This document shows positions 16,706-25,508 of a DNA stretch of 39,241 bases, in pieces. The notes under the pieces are model-generated. The model saw nothing but the letters and a program-made list of their open reading frames with translations. It did no database searches and was not told where the DNA came from. The translations under genes and the position numbers were made by a program. Within the stretch, counting starts at the first letter, position 1; each line of letters begins with the position of its first letter. Where the stretch lies: positions 1 through 39,241 of the forward strand of contig DAOUJI010000032.1 of the NCBI GenBank assembly GCA_034422875.1. The letters run 5' to 3'. Origin of the DNA: DAOUJI01 sp034422875. Its GTDB lineage: Bacteria > Chloroflexota > Dehalococcoidia > Lucifugimonadales > JAGWBF01.

Positions 16706-17842
16706 TCAGGCGCCTCGGGACCAGTCTCGCCCCTGAGACAGAAGTCCCATCATCTCCCGGCGAGATACGAACCCAACAAGAGCGCCCCCTTCGACCACCA
16801 GAACGAAGGATGCTCGATTCTCTTCCATAGCCTCCAGGACGTCATAAGCGCCCTGGCCGACGTCCACCGTGGGAATCTCGCCTATCGGCTTCATCACCGA
16901 CTCGCATAGAGTTTCCGGTCCGGCGGAGGCGTCTCTAATGGATTCCAGGGTGACCACACCGGTGATTCGCTCTTCCACAGAGACCAGCGTAAAACCCCAG
17001 GTTGACAGGGCAAGATTCTCGCGCAGGGTTTGCCCCACCGTAGTTCCTCCCGGAACAACGGGAAGATCACGGTGCATCAAGTCGCGAACGGTGAACCGGT
17101 CAAGGCCCTTTCTAATGCCGCTCTGCCTGTGAGTGGCGGAGGCCGTCGCCAGAAGAAACACCCCCAACACGGCCAGCCATATTCCCTGGCTCCATGATCC
17201 GCCTCCGTCCCAAAGGAACCGTAGAACGAACAGCGCCCCGCCTCCGACGATGAACAGCAGGGCCATCGCCTGTCCCACGCGGGCTGACAGGCGTGTCGCC
17301 AGGAACTGGTTGCCGGTGATTTTCCACACGATAGCGCGGAACACCCTGCCGCCGTCCATGGGATAGGCGGGCAGCATGTTGAATATGCCCAGCATGAAGT
17401 TCACGTAAACGGCCATGGCGGTTATGGCATATAGATGGCTGTTGACGCCCTCCAATCCTTCGGACAGCCCCATGAATATCAGACCAAGGATAACGCTGGA
17501 CAGTGGGCCGACAAAGGCAATAACAAACTCGGAGGAGGGACGTGTGGCTTCCTTGCCGATTTGGGACACTCCGCCCAACAAGAACAGCGTGATTCCCTTT
17601 ACCGGCATCCCGTACCTCAGGGCCACCAGGCTGTGAGTAAGTTCATGGGCCAACACGGAGGCGAACAGGGTCAGGCTCATAGCCAGGGAGACGCCCCATC
17701 GCTCTGTGGCTGTCCACCGGAACGCTGTGTTCGAAAGATACCGTTCGAAGAACACCGTGGCCAGGACGAGTATGATGAACCAGCTTAAGTGGATGTTGAT
17801 CGGTATGCCGGCTATCTTGCCCAGTCGTATGGAACCGCCCAT
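16706..17842 (-). CDS. Site-2 protease (M50) with CBS domain pair
   Basis: A 378-residue intramembrane zinc metalloprotease. The zinc site is HELTH at residues 66-70, completed by Asp163 in LPAYPMDGGRVFRA. About six membrane segments occupy residues 15-235. Two CBS motifs fill residues about 245-370, suggesting control by an adenosyl ligand, as in Rip3-type proteins. Site-2 proteases usually cut membrane-tethered regulators; no anti-sigma factor is found nearby. It follows the agmatinase gene in the same orientation after a 92-bp gap. Confidence 0.92.
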   Translation of the reverse strand: MGGSIRLGKIAGIPINIHLSWFIILVLATVFFERYLSNTAFRWTATERWGVSLAMSLTLFASVLAHELTHSLVALRYGMPVKGITLFLLGGVSQIGKEATRPSSEFVIAFVGPLSSVILGLIFMGLSEGLEGVNSHLYAITAMAVYVNFMLGIFNMLPAYPMDGGRVFRAIVWKITGNQFLATRLSARVGQAMALLFIVGGGALFVLRFLWDGGGSWSQGIWLAVLGVFLLATASATHRQSGIRKGLDRFTVRDLMHRDLPVVPGGTTVGQTLRENLALSTWGFTLVSVEERITGVVTLESIRDASAGPETLCESVMKPIGEIPTVDVGQGAYDVLEAMEENRASFVLVVEGGALVGFVSRREMMGLLSQGRDWSRGA

Positions 17843-17934
17843 AGAGTCACGTCCGTCCTACGCCGTGATCAGGGCTTCACCCAGCCCTTAATCAGATTCT
17901 ACCTTGAACTACGGCACGTTGTCCTAACTCGGCT

Positions 17935-18867
17935 CTATTCCGAATGCTTGGTATGGACGATTCGGGGCGAGGAAGCGGCGTACGCGATTATCCTGTACAC
18001 CAACTTGGCCGCAACAACAGAGCAAGCTGGAGGTCCGAGGTCCGGGCTAAGCTCGACGACGTCGAAACCCACTATTTTCTTTCTGCTTGCGACATAGCTC
18101 AAAATACGGTTGATCTGGCGCCAGCCCATGCCGCCGGGCTCGGGTGTGCCCACTGCGGCCATGAGCGAGGGGTCCAATACGTCCAAGTCAACGCTTATGT
18201 AAACCTCGTCGGACAACCGGTCCGTCAGGGATTCCAGGTAAGCGTCCGACGGCTCCGCTCCGGACCCGTACTCCCAGGTACGGTGGAGGGCCTCTCCCGC
18301 GTCCGAACCTCCTCCCATCGACTGCGCTTCTTCCAGGCTCATGCTGCGGACTCCCACATGCACCACCGGGCACAACTCAGACACACGCTTTGCTGTCGAC
18401 GCGTGGCCCCATGACGTTCCCATGTAGCTGTCACGAAGATCAGCGTGGGCGTCCAGATAGAGCACGGACAAATCAGGACAGCGTTCGGCGAACGCTTCCA
18501 CTCCGCCTACCGCAATGGAGTGTTCGCCTCCCAGGAGGCCAACCAGCTTGCCCTGGGCCGCATAGTAGGTCACCGCTTGTTTGACCCTAGAGATCATGGC
18601 TCTGGGCCCGTCCATGTGAGGTTCAAGCCAGGAAGTGGTGTGGATGCCTATTGAGGCCACGTCAACGCCGAGTTCGATGTCGTAGTCCTCCAGGCTCTGG
18701 GAAGCCTCTATGATGGCTCTGGGGCCGTCTCTGGCCCCGGACTTGAAGGAGGTTGTGCTGTCGTAGGGAACAGGTATAAGCACAACGCGGGAAACGTCCA
18801 AGACCGACTGGTCGTCAGGAAGGGCCAGAAAGTTGAAGGGCGTCCATGACAAGTCTTGCTCGGCCAT
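17935..18867 (-). CDS. speB: Agmatinase
   Basis: A 310-residue ureohydrolase that splits agmatine into putrescine and urea. Manganese ligands are present: His116 in GGEHS, Asp139/His141/Asp143 in LDAHADLRD, and Asp227/Asp229 in SVDLDVLDPS. The family also includes arginase, guanidinobutyrase and formimidoylglutamase. Agmatinase is favoured because the gene lies 27 bases downstream of the AdoMet decarboxylase gene, making a two-gene polyamine unit. No arginine decarboxylase or spermidine synthase gene is in the window. Confidence 0.85.
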   Translation of the reverse strand: MAEQDLSWTPFNFLALPDDQSVLDVSRVVLIPVPYDSTTSFKSGARDGPRAIIEASQSLEDYDIELGVDVASIGIHTTSWLEPHMDGPRAMISRVKQAVTYYAAQGKLVGLLGGEHSIAVGGVEAFAERCPDLSVLYLDAHADLRDSYMGTSWGHASTAKRVSELCPVVHVGVRSMSLEEAQSMGGGSDAGEALHRTWEYGSGAEPSDAYLESLTDRLSDEVYISVDLDVLDPSLMAAVGTPEPGGMGWRQINRILSYVASRKKIVGFDVVELSPDLGPPACSVVAAKLVYRIIAYAASSPRIVHTKHSE

Positions 18868-18894
18868 AGCGGCCCGTCCTCTGCCCCATGGAAA

Positions 18895-19266
18895 TTAGTC
18901 GGGAGGAAGTCGCTCCAGGTGTTCCAGGCCCCTGTCCATGACCCAGGTCCGGACCTCCCGTAGGTCAAAGCGTTCCTTGACATCGGCGAGGGCCTTCCGG
19001 TCATCGAAGGACTTGCAGGAGAATACGTCTATGTTGATGTACTGGCGGTTCGGGAAAGTGTGGACGCTGATATGGCTCTCGGCGATTATCACGAAACCCG
19101 TAACTCCCGAGTCCCGGGGATCGGGCGCATGATACGACAGGACCGAGGGGCCATGGATAACGTTCATGTCCAGGCTGGAGGGATAGTCCGCCAGAAAACG
19201 TCGGACGAACTCCTCGTCCCACATCTTGGACTCGTCTCCTCCGTAGCCGTCTATGGCCAGGTGCAT
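18895..19266 (-). CDS. speD: S-adenosylmethionine decarboxylase proenzyme
   Basis: A 123-residue proenzyme of the short bacterial/archaeal type (SpeH-like), supplying decarboxylated AdoMet as aminopropyl donor for spermidine. It self-cleaves before a serine that becomes the pyruvoyl cofactor. The segment ESHISVHTFP gives Ser64 as the cleavage residue, with Glu63, His69 and Cys84 (DVFSC) at the positions known for the Thermotoga enzyme. Length and motif spacing match the family. The 246-bp divergent region upstream contains three inverted repeats that would lie in its leader. Confidence 0.92.
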   Translation of the reverse strand: MHLAIDGYGGDESKMWDEEFVRRFLADYPSSLDMNVIHGPSVLSYHAPDPRDSGVTGFVIIAESHISVHTFPNRQYINIDVFSCKSFDDRKALADVKERFDLREVRTWVMDRGLEHLERLPPD

Positions 19267-19305
19267 CTTGACTCCGCGCCTGTCTCGCCCTTCTACATCA
19301 TAAGC

Positions 19306-19327
19306 CCCTTCCCAACCTTGGGAAGGG
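19306..19327. repeat. Perfect inverted repeat upstream of speD
   Basis: CCCTTCCCAA and TTGGGAAGGG form a perfect 10-bp stem around a 2-base centre. It begins 40 bases upstream of the speD start. It could be a leader hairpin on the speD mRNA, a terminator, or an operator. It is one of three inverted repeats in this divergent gap. Confidence 0.5.
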
Positions 19328-19330
19328 ACT

Positions 19331-19344
19331 GCGGTTGAAACCGC
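19331..19344. repeat. Small hairpin upstream of speD
   Basis: GCGGTT and AACCGC form a perfect 6-bp stem around a 2-base centre, 3 bases from the previous inverted repeat. The tandem placement suggests a structured leader. Confidence 0.4.
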
Positions 19345-19380
19345 ACAAGGGCGGAGCGGCGTATACTAACCTTGTAATGC

Positions 19381-19399
19381 CTAAAACAGCCCGTTTTAG
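19381..19399. repeat. Inverted repeat CTAAAAC/GTTTTAG in divergent promoter region
   Basis: Seven-base perfect arms surround AGCCC. The AT-rich symmetrical form suits a repressor operator for speD or for the ABC operon on the other strand. No promoter could be placed confidently beside it. The rest of 19400-19512 shows nothing I can assign. Confidence 0.35.
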
Positions 19400-19512
19400 C
19401 GGCAATCAGTATAGCATATCTGCCAATTACCGAATACAATAAGTGGCTGTTGGTTCGGTTAGTCCGGCCCGTCACATGATGCGTCGATCTGGAAACAGGA
19501 TGGTCGATTGAT

Positions 19513-20466
19513 ATGGCCGCAGTTATAGACGTTAAAGGCCTGACCAAATATTACGGCTCCTTCCCAGCCGTGGAGGACGTTACTTTCCAGGTGGGGAAGG
19601 GCGAGATTTTGGGTTTCCTCGGGCCCAACGGCGCGGGGAAGACCACCACCATGCGAATTCTCACCGGATTCATGCCCCCTACCAGCGGTTCCGTGGAAGT
19701 GGTGGGCTACGACGTAGTCGACAAGTCCCTGGAAGTACGGAAGGTCATTGGGTACCTGCCGGAAACGGTGCCCCTGTACACAGACATGCCGGTCAACAGC
19801 TACCTCAACTACATGGGAACGCTGCGAGGCATGGATCCGAAACGCATCCAGCGGCGCATCGACGACGTCATAGAAATCTGCCGGCTGGAAGACTACCGCA
19901 AGACCTTGATAGGAAAGTTGTCAAAGGGGTTCCGGCAGCGGGTGGGCATAGCCCAGGCGATATTGCACGAACCCCAGGTGCTGGTCATGGACGAGCCAAC
20001 CATTGGCATCGACCCCATCCAGGTTGTGGAAACCCGCAAGCTGATTAAGGACCTGGGCGAAGAACACACCATCGTCCTCAGCTCCCACATACTTCCTGAA
20101 GTCAGCATGTTGTGCAAGAGGGTGCTTATCATCCATGAGGGACAGATTGTTGCCGAGGACAGCCCGGTGAACCTGGCGGACCGTCTCCAGGGAGTGGAGA
20201 GGATACAGGTGGAGGTGCGGGGACCGCAGGCGCAAATCACCGAGGCTTTCAGAAGCGTTCGCGGCGTCACCAGCGTTAACCGGGTCTCATCCGAGGGTGA
20301 CCGGCACACCTACGTGGTGGAAGCCGGACGGGGACTGGACCTCAGGACCACCATCTCAAGGGTGGTCATCAGCAACAGCTGGGGACTATTAACGATTCAG
20401 TTGGTTGGCATGAGCCTGGAGGAGATATTCCTCAAGCTCACCACCAGCGAGGACATAGAAGAGTGA
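19513..20466 (+). CDS. ABC transporter ATP-binding protein (GldA-like)
   Basis: A 317-residue ATPase of an ABC-2-type exporter. Walker A is GPNGAGKTT near residues 37-45, the signature region is LSKGFRQRVG near 137-146, and Walker B is VLVMDEPT near 157-164, with the H-loop in LSSHIL. A C-terminal regulatory tail of about 90 residues is typical of the group. Gene order (ATPase, permease, GldG-like, DUF4340) matches the widespread GldA/GldF/GldG system, known from Bacteroidota gliding but also present in non-gliding bacteria. It overlaps the permease gene by GTGA. Cargo is unknown. Confidence 0.88.
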   Translation: MAAVIDVKGLTKYYGSFPAVEDVTFQVGKGEILGFLGPNGAGKTTTMRILTGFMPPTSGSVEVVGYDVVDKSLEVRKVIGYLPETVPLYTDMPVNSYLNYMGTLRGMDPKRIQRRIDDVIEICRLEDYRKTLIGKLSKGFRQRVGIAQAILHEPQVLVMDEPTIGIDPIQVVETRKLIKDLGEEHTIVLSSHILPEVSMLCKRVLIIHEGQIVAEDSPVNLADRLQGVERIQVEVRGPQAQITEAFRSVRGVTSVNRVSSEGDRHTYVVEAGRGLDLRTTISRVVISNSWGLLTIQLVGMSLEEIFLKLTTSEDIEE

Positions 20467-21176
20467 GGGTAGCCTTAGCCATCGCCTGGAAGGAAATCCA
20501 GGCCTACTTCACCAGCCCCATCGGATACATCATAGCCCTGGTCTATTTGGCTCTCACCGGGTTCTTCTTTGGGTTCCGGTTGGGCGACCCGTTCCCCGAC
20601 GCCAGCATAGACCTGTATATCATTGCAAGCGCCTGGATACTGGTTCCTCTGGCCCCAGCGCTGACTATGGGCCTGCTGGCCGAAGAGCAGAAGCTGGGGA
20701 CCATCGAGCTCCTTCTCACCTCCCCGGTCAAAGACTGGGAAGTGGTGCTTGGGAAATTCATCGCCAGCTTCACCTTCTTCCTAGTCACGTTGTCGTTGAC
20801 GCTGTTCTACGTGCTGCTATTGTACATCTACGGCAACCCTGACAGCGGACCGATATGGAGCTCGTACCTGGGCATAATGCTGTACGGGGCCATGGCCCTC
20901 TCCATTGGGCTTCTAGCCTCTTCCTTCACAGCCAACCAGATAGTGGCTCTGGTAGTGGGGTTCGGCATCATGCTGATACTGGCCCTGATAGACTTCGCAA
21001 CCGATCTGGTGGACGGAATCATATCGACCATACTCGATCAACTGAGCATAATCTCCCACCTCGACGACTTCACCCGGGGAATAGTGGACACGGGACACAT
21101 CGTCTACTACGTCACGGCAACAGCCGTGTTCCTTTTCCTTACGGTGCGGTCGCTGGAAACCCGCAGGTGGAGATAG
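20463..21176 (+). CDS. ABC-2 type permease (GldF-like)
   Basis: A 237-residue integral membrane protein with six hydrophobic segments. The conserved block GLLAEEQKLGTIELLLTSPV near residues 76-95 is the cytoplasmic coupling loop of ABC-2 permeases. The GTG start at 20463 overlaps the ATPase stop. Only one permease gene is present, so the membrane part is probably a homodimer or pairs with the GldG-like protein. It ends 9 bases before that gene. Confidence 0.88.
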   Translation: MRVALAIAWKEIQAYFTSPIGYIIALVYLALTGFFFGFRLGDPFPDASIDLYIIASAWILVPLAPALTMGLLAEEQKLGTIELLLTSPVKDWEVVLGKFIASFTFFLVTLSLTLFYVLLLYIYGNPDSGPIWSSYLGIMLYGAMALSIGLLASSFTANQIVALVVGFGIMLILALIDFATDLVDGIISTILDQLSIISHLDDFTRGIVDTGHIVYYVTATAVFLFLTVRSLETRRWR

Positions 21177-21185
21177 ACAGACCAT

Positions 21186-23069
21186 ATGTCGGAACAGCTT
21201 CCCCCAGAAGAAGAACAGCAAGAGCTGGAAGACGAAGAACAGCTGTCGAGCACCCTGTTAGGAGGCTTGGCGGACTCCCTCCGAAGGTTTGGTCAGGGGT
21301 TCGGAGGCGTCGCTTCTGTCATTGTCCTGGTGGGGGTGGTGGCCCTTGTCCTGGGGATGGTGATATTCGCCTTCTTCGAGGACCTGCGGTTATACAGCTA
21401 CATTGTGATGGGAGTCGGCGGACTCCTGTTGCTATTCTCCCTGATAATTTCCTTCCCCACCGTCAGCGAGGCCGTCACCGGCCGACGGGGCCGCTACACC
21501 ACCAACACCACTCTGATGGTCGTTGCGTTCATAGGCATAGCTGCTGTAGGGAACTTCCTGGCCATTGAGATTGCAGCCAGAATAGACGTTACAGCGACCA
21601 AGCAGTTCGACCTGGCGCCGCGCACCAAGTCCCTGTTGAACGATTTGGAAGGGGACGTTTACGCCAGGGCCTTCTTCCCCGAGAGCAACATACAGCCCAA
21701 CCCCAACCTGGACGTGTTCAGGGGACAGATGGACGACATCCTCCGGGAATTCAGCAAACGCACCGGCAAGTTCGACTACGAATTCATCGACCCGGTCATA
21801 GAGCCGGGCATAGCAACCGAATACGGAGTCACCAGAGCTCCCACCATAGTGTTCGAAGCCGAGGACTCCGGCCAGCGCCATCAGGTCCCGCTTAGCACGA
21901 CCTGGGAAACCTTCCTGGTACGGGGGCTCGCGCCGATAGAACAAAGCCTTGTGACCGGGCTGTTGATAGTGACCGGCCAGGAGCGGAAGCAAGTCTACTT
22001 CTTGACCGGACACGGGGAACGGGAACTGACAGCTCTGGCAGACAACCCTAAGGGCTACAGCATCGCGGCCTCGGAAATCCAGGCCGAGAACTACGCCGTA
22101 TCAACTATAAACCTGTTCAGCGCAACGGACCGGGAACGGCTTCAGGCCAGCGTGGAGGAAGGGTCCGTCAGCCTGCTGGTGATTGCCGGTCCTACAGAAG
22201 ACCTCCAGGTGTCCGACGTAGTAAACGAGCCGGAAGAGTTGCACACCTACATGCGAAAGGGCGGCAACCTGCTCTTTCTGGCCGACCCGGCAACCAAGCC
22301 CGGTTTCAGGGAGTTCATTGCAAGGTGGGGCATCAACATGGAGGAGGGTCATGTAGTGGACTCCTTCAGCAACTATGACCCCGCCCGGAACCAGAACATC
22401 AAAATCGGCCAGAACCAGTATATATGCACTGGCTTCGACTCCGTCTGCTGGCAAACCAACCCGGACTTCTTCACCATATTCCCTGGAATTACAAGCATCA
22501 CCGGAGGGGTGGGCGATTCCTTCTATCCCGACGTGGCAGCCCTGTCCCCGAATGAAGACATCCCCTTCACTCCTCGCTTTCAAGATGAGGAATCCGAGGA
22601 GCCCGTGAACCCAGAAGACCTCAACACAAACGTGTTCGGAGTCGGTCTAACTTTGACAACTCCACTGGCCAGCTGGACTAGCCTTGACCCAAACAGCAAT
22701 GAGCCGACGGCTGACTCTCTGCCAGGACCATTCTTCACTATGCTGGCCCTGCGCTCCCTGGCCCCGTTGGATGAGGAGCTGCCCAGCGACCCGTCACAGG
22801 TGACCTCGGGACGCATCATCGCCGTAGGAGACTCCGACTTCGCCTCCAACAGCCTGCTGTTCGCATCGGGCAACCGGGATGTGTTCCTCAACTCCGTCAA
22901 CTGGCTTGTCGGCGACGAGCCGTTGGCCAACATCCGGCCCAGGGCGCAAGTCCAAAGGTTCCTGAATCCCACGGACACAGAGCGCAGGTTCATCAGGTGG
23001 TCGGGCTACCTGCTGCTTCCGGCCCTTATGGCCATCACCGGCGGCGTGGTCTGGTGGAGAAGACGTTAA
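21186..23069 (+). CDS. GldG-like ABC transport auxiliary protein
   Basis: A 627-residue protein of the GldG family. It has an acidic N-terminal tail rich in Glu, three membrane segments near residues 38-65, 67-90 and 100-122, and a large extracytoplasmic domain (about 135-600) of the type named ABC-type uncharacterised transport system. A C-terminal membrane helix ends in WWRRR. The domain includes VYFLTGHGERE near 273, a family landmark. It probably works beside the permease as a periplasmic or extracellular assembly factor. It is followed 34 bases later by the DUF4340 gene, its usual companion. Confidence 0.85.
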   Translation: MSEQLPPEEEQQELEDEEQLSSTLLGGLADSLRRFGQGFGGVASVIVLVGVVALVLGMVIFAFFEDLRLYSYIVMGVGGLLLLFSLIISFPTVSEAVTGRRGRYTTNTTLMVVAFIGIAAVGNFLAIEIAARIDVTATKQFDLAPRTKSLLNDLEGDVYARAFFPESNIQPNPNLDVFRGQMDDILREFSKRTGKFDYEFIDPVIEPGIATEYGVTRAPTIVFEAEDSGQRHQVPLSTTWETFLVRGLAPIEQSLVTGLLIVTGQERKQVYFLTGHGERELTALADNPKGYSIAASEIQAENYAVSTINLFSATDRERLQASVEEGSVSLLVIAGPTEDLQVSDVVNEPEELHTYMRKGGNLLFLADPATKPGFREFIARWGINMEEGHVVDSFSNYDPARNQNIKIGQNQYICTGFDSVCWQTNPDFFTIFPGITSITGGVGDSFYPDVAALSPNEDIPFTPRFQDEESEEPVNPEDLNTNVFGVGLTLTTPLASWTSLDPNSNEPTADSLPGPFFTMLALRSLAPLDEELPSDPSQVTSGRIIAVGDSDFASNSLLFASGNRDVFLNSVNWLVGDEPLANIRPRAQVQRFLNPTDTERRFIRWSGYLLLPALMAITGGVVWWRRR

Positions 23070-23103
23070 ACGCTGACGGAGCATCCCGTGTCCGGTTTAG
23101 AAC

Positions 23104-23703
23104 ATGAACGTTCGACTCACTATCCTACTCCTGGTTGTCCTGGCGGTCATCGGCGGCGCCGTGGGCGTGGTGTTCGGCCTTCAAGACAAACGAGAGCTTG
23201 AAGAAGAACCCCCCTGGCTCTTCAAGATTGACCCAACCGCCATAGCCCGTATATCCGTGACCCACATGGGCACTACGGTTGACTACCAGGACACCGACGA
23301 CGGATGGGTGATCAAGGACGGCAACGACACTCCCGTCGACAGCGAGCGATGGCCAGGGACTCCCCTCCTGCTCAGCGGACCGCGCACCGCTCCCGACGTA
23401 GTGGCCCACACAATCACCGACCCGGCGGAATACGGGTTGGGCGACCCCCAGACATCCGTTACAGTGACTGACGTCGCGGGAACTAAAGTCTCCTTCATTC
23501 TCGGAGACCCCACTCCCGACGGGGAAAAGTGGTATGCGACATTAGCTGGGGACGACAGGCTCTACACTGTTGCCGCCATCTGGTGCGAGGTCATATCCAA
23601 TCTGGCCTCCGACCCCCCGTACCCGCCGGAAGAACCCGAGGAGGGGGAAACGGAGACGGAAGAGGATGGAGAGCCGGAGGCAGAAGAGGAAGGAGCCTCC
23701 TAG
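23104..23703 (+). CDS. DUF4340 domain protein
   Basis: A 199-residue membrane-anchored protein. One N-terminal helix (residues about 4-25) is followed by a DUF4340 beta-rich domain: FKIDPTAIARISVTHMG near 40-56, EYGLGDPQTSVTV near 110-122, and FILGDPTPDG near 131-140. The last 30 residues are almost entirely acidic. DUF4340 proteins accompany GldG-like genes and are thought to be part of the same envelope complex; no activity is known. It is shorter than many members, with one DUF4340 unit rather than two. It closes the ABC operon. Confidence 0.82.
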   Translation: MNVRLTILLLVVLAVIGGAVGVVFGLQDKRELEEEPPWLFKIDPTAIARISVTHMGTTVDYQDTDDGWVIKDGNDTPVDSERWPGTPLLLSGPRTAPDVVAHTITDPAEYGLGDPQTSVTVTDVAGTKVSFILGDPTPDGEKWYATLAGDDRLYTVAAIWCEVISNLASDPPYPPEEPEEGETETEEDGEPEAEEEGAS

Positions 23704-23820
23704 GGACGTAGCCCGATACTCCTGAACCGTAATCGGTCAGTCATACAAACCATGAGACTGTCCTGTCTCCGCCTTCACTTCAAGTCCTTGACGCAACTCG
23801 CAACTAGAACACGGACAACT

Positions 23821-24085
23821 GTCATTCCTACAAAAATAGCATCGACAGCCCCTTCTCCTCTGGCGGAATACGGTTGGGATGACGAGTATGTAACCCTTTT
23901 CGTCATTCCGGCGCAGGCCGGAATCCAGGAGGCGCCCTTCCTCCTTCAAGAGCCTGCCCTGAGCTTGCCGAAGGGTTCCCTGGACTCCAGCCTTCGCTGG
24001 AGAGACGGTGTGGTGTGCATCCCGCTTGTAATCCTGCGTGGCAGGGATGCCAATCCCATGATGGATTCGGAACGGAGCGTAGTGA
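23821..24085 (+). repeat. Long direct repeat, copy A (upstream of cinA)
   Basis: A composite palindromic element colinear with copy B at 25509-25757. Shared blocks run in order: ATTCCTA, CGACAGCCCCTTCTC, GGATGAC-AGTATG, CGTCATTCC, GGAATCCAGGA, CCTGGACTCCAGCCTTCGC, ACGGTGTGGTG, TGCGTGGC and TGGATTC. It holds a hairpin ATTCCGGC-GCAG-GCCGGAAT (23904-23923) and a second CTCCAG-N6-CTGGAG (23985-24002). It lacks coding potential. Confidence 0.75.
23947..23979 (+). repeat. Short repeat nested inside copy A
   Basis: A segment containing CCTGCCCTGAGCTTGCCGAA replaces about 10 bases found at the same place in copy B. It resembles the common CCCTGAGCTTGTCGAAGGG-type dispersed repeat, so one element appears inserted in another. 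Confidence 0.5.
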
Positions 24086-24185
24086 GGAATGCCAGATTTG
24101 GGTCAGTTCCCTGTTGAGCCAGCATAGCCTTGGCCGATATACTTCCCGTCATCCAGCCCGTTGAATCCTCTCAGGCCAACGCAAA

Positions 24186-25433
24186 ATGAACGCTGAAATA
24201 CTGTCCGTCGGAACCGAGCTATTGATGGGGGAGCTTGTCGACACCAACTCCTCCTTCATCGCCTCTCGGCTGCCTGCTCTCGGAATAAACCTTCGCCATG
24301 TTTCGCTGGTCGGCGACGACATGCAAACCCTCGTGCAGGCAGTGGAACAGGGTCTGGAACGGTCGGACATCATATTCACCTCAGGAGGGCTGGGACCCAC
24401 TCAGGACGACCTCACTCGTGACGCCGTAGCGGCGGCTTTGGGCGAGGAGATGGAGATACAGGACGAGATCGTCGAGCAACTCCGGGCCTATTTCAGACAA
24501 CGCGGCGGAGACATGCCTGCGACCAACATACGCCAGGCGAGCCTTATCCCGTCGGCTGAGATCATACCCAATGCCCGGGGCACCGCCCCGGGTTGGTGGG
24601 TTGAGCGAAACGGCAAGCGCATCGTCACTATGCCGGGGCCGCCGGCGGAGCTTCAGGCAATCTGGGAGGCCGAGGTTGTTCCCCGCCTGCGCAAGATAAG
24701 CCGCGGCGAGGTGATTCTGACCCGGAACATCAAGACGTCCGGCATGTCCGAGGGAGCTGTCGACGAGTTGGTGATCGACCACCTAAACAAGGAGAACCCC
24801 TACCTGGGAATCTACTCCAAGGCTGACGGCATACACCTGCGAATCATAGCGAGAGGCTCGGATGAAGCTTCTGCACGTTCTCTGCTGCAACCCGTAGAAG
24901 ACGGGCTGGTCTCCATCATGGCCCCGTACATCTGGGGCTACGACGACGAGACTCCCCAACAAGCCATCGGAGACCTTCTGACCGGAAAGGGATTGACCCT
25001 GGCCACTATGGAGCATTGTACAGGCGGAGCGCTGGCAGCCAGCGTCAGCGAAACACCCGGAAGCGCCGAGTACTACCGCCGGGGGCTGACAGTGTCTGGT
25101 CGGGAGTCCGCCGTTGCCAGCGGAGTTCCGGGGGAGACCATCGACGCTTACGGACTGGTAAGCCCCGAAACCGCCCAGGCCATGGCCCAAGCCGTTGCAG
25201 GCGCGGCCGGATCGTCCGCCGACGTGGGAATCGGAATAACCGGAGTCCCCGGACCCGACGAAATAGACGGCCAGCCCCCCGGCGTCGTACATATAGCCCT
25301 GGTCCACCCTCCGGTGTCTGGAGAGTCGGTGACCCACGTTCCCTTGCGCTTGCCCCCCAGGTCCCTGGTAATCAGGCGACGCGCCTCGTCTACCGCTTTG
25401 ATAGAATTACGCCGTGTCCTCAGCAGACTCTAG
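24186..25433 (+). CDS. cinA: CinA family protein, PncC domain degenerate
   Basis: A 415-residue competence/damage-inducible protein CinA. The N-terminal MoaB/Mog-like (COG1058) domain spans about residues 1-170, with SVGTELLMGELVDTN and SGGLGPTQDDLTRD intact; in characterised homologues it hydrolyses ADP-ribose. The C-terminal PncC-type domain (about 255-410) normally deamidates NMN. There the usual ESCTGG reads EHCTGG, and the TYSNEAK block reads TVSGRES, so the Ser, Tyr and Lys associated with catalysis are all changed. The fold seems kept (GITGVPGPDE) but deamidase activity is doubtful. The gene stands alone between the two long direct repeats. Confidence 0.88.
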   Translation: MNAEILSVGTELLMGELVDTNSSFIASRLPALGINLRHVSLVGDDMQTLVQAVEQGLERSDIIFTSGGLGPTQDDLTRDAVAAALGEEMEIQDEIVEQLRAYFRQRGGDMPATNIRQASLIPSAEIIPNARGTAPGWWVERNGKRIVTMPGPPAELQAIWEAEVVPRLRKISRGEVILTRNIKTSGMSEGAVDELVIDHLNKENPYLGIYSKADGIHLRIIARGSDEASARSLLQPVEDGLVSIMAPYIWGYDDETPQQAIGDLLTGKGLTLATMEHCTGGALAASVSETPGSAEYYRRGLTVSGRESAVASGVPGETIDAYGLVSPETAQAMAQAVAGAAGSSADVGIGITGVPGPDEIDGQPPGVVHIALVHPPVSGESVTHVPLRLPPRSLVIRRRASSTALIELRRVLSRL

Positions 25434-25508
25434 CGGCGTTGACGGGTTGCTGACGACTATGAATTCGGGATTGCCCGTCCGCCTAGAGGCGCATGAGTCT
25501 TTCGTGAA

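Larger units (their letters stand above)
23704..24185. other. 482-bp gene-free stretch before cinA
   Basis: No coding region here is convincing. The centre is occupied by repeat copy A (23821-24085) with a nested short repeat at 23947-23979. The remaining 100 bases before cinA show no clear promoter or ribosome-binding site. Confidence 0.6.

Noticed and set aside
19300..19350. tRNA-like look of the paired hairpins upstream of speD
   Set aside because: The stems do not form a cloverleaf, and no T-loop GTTCRANNC or 7-bp acceptor stem is present.
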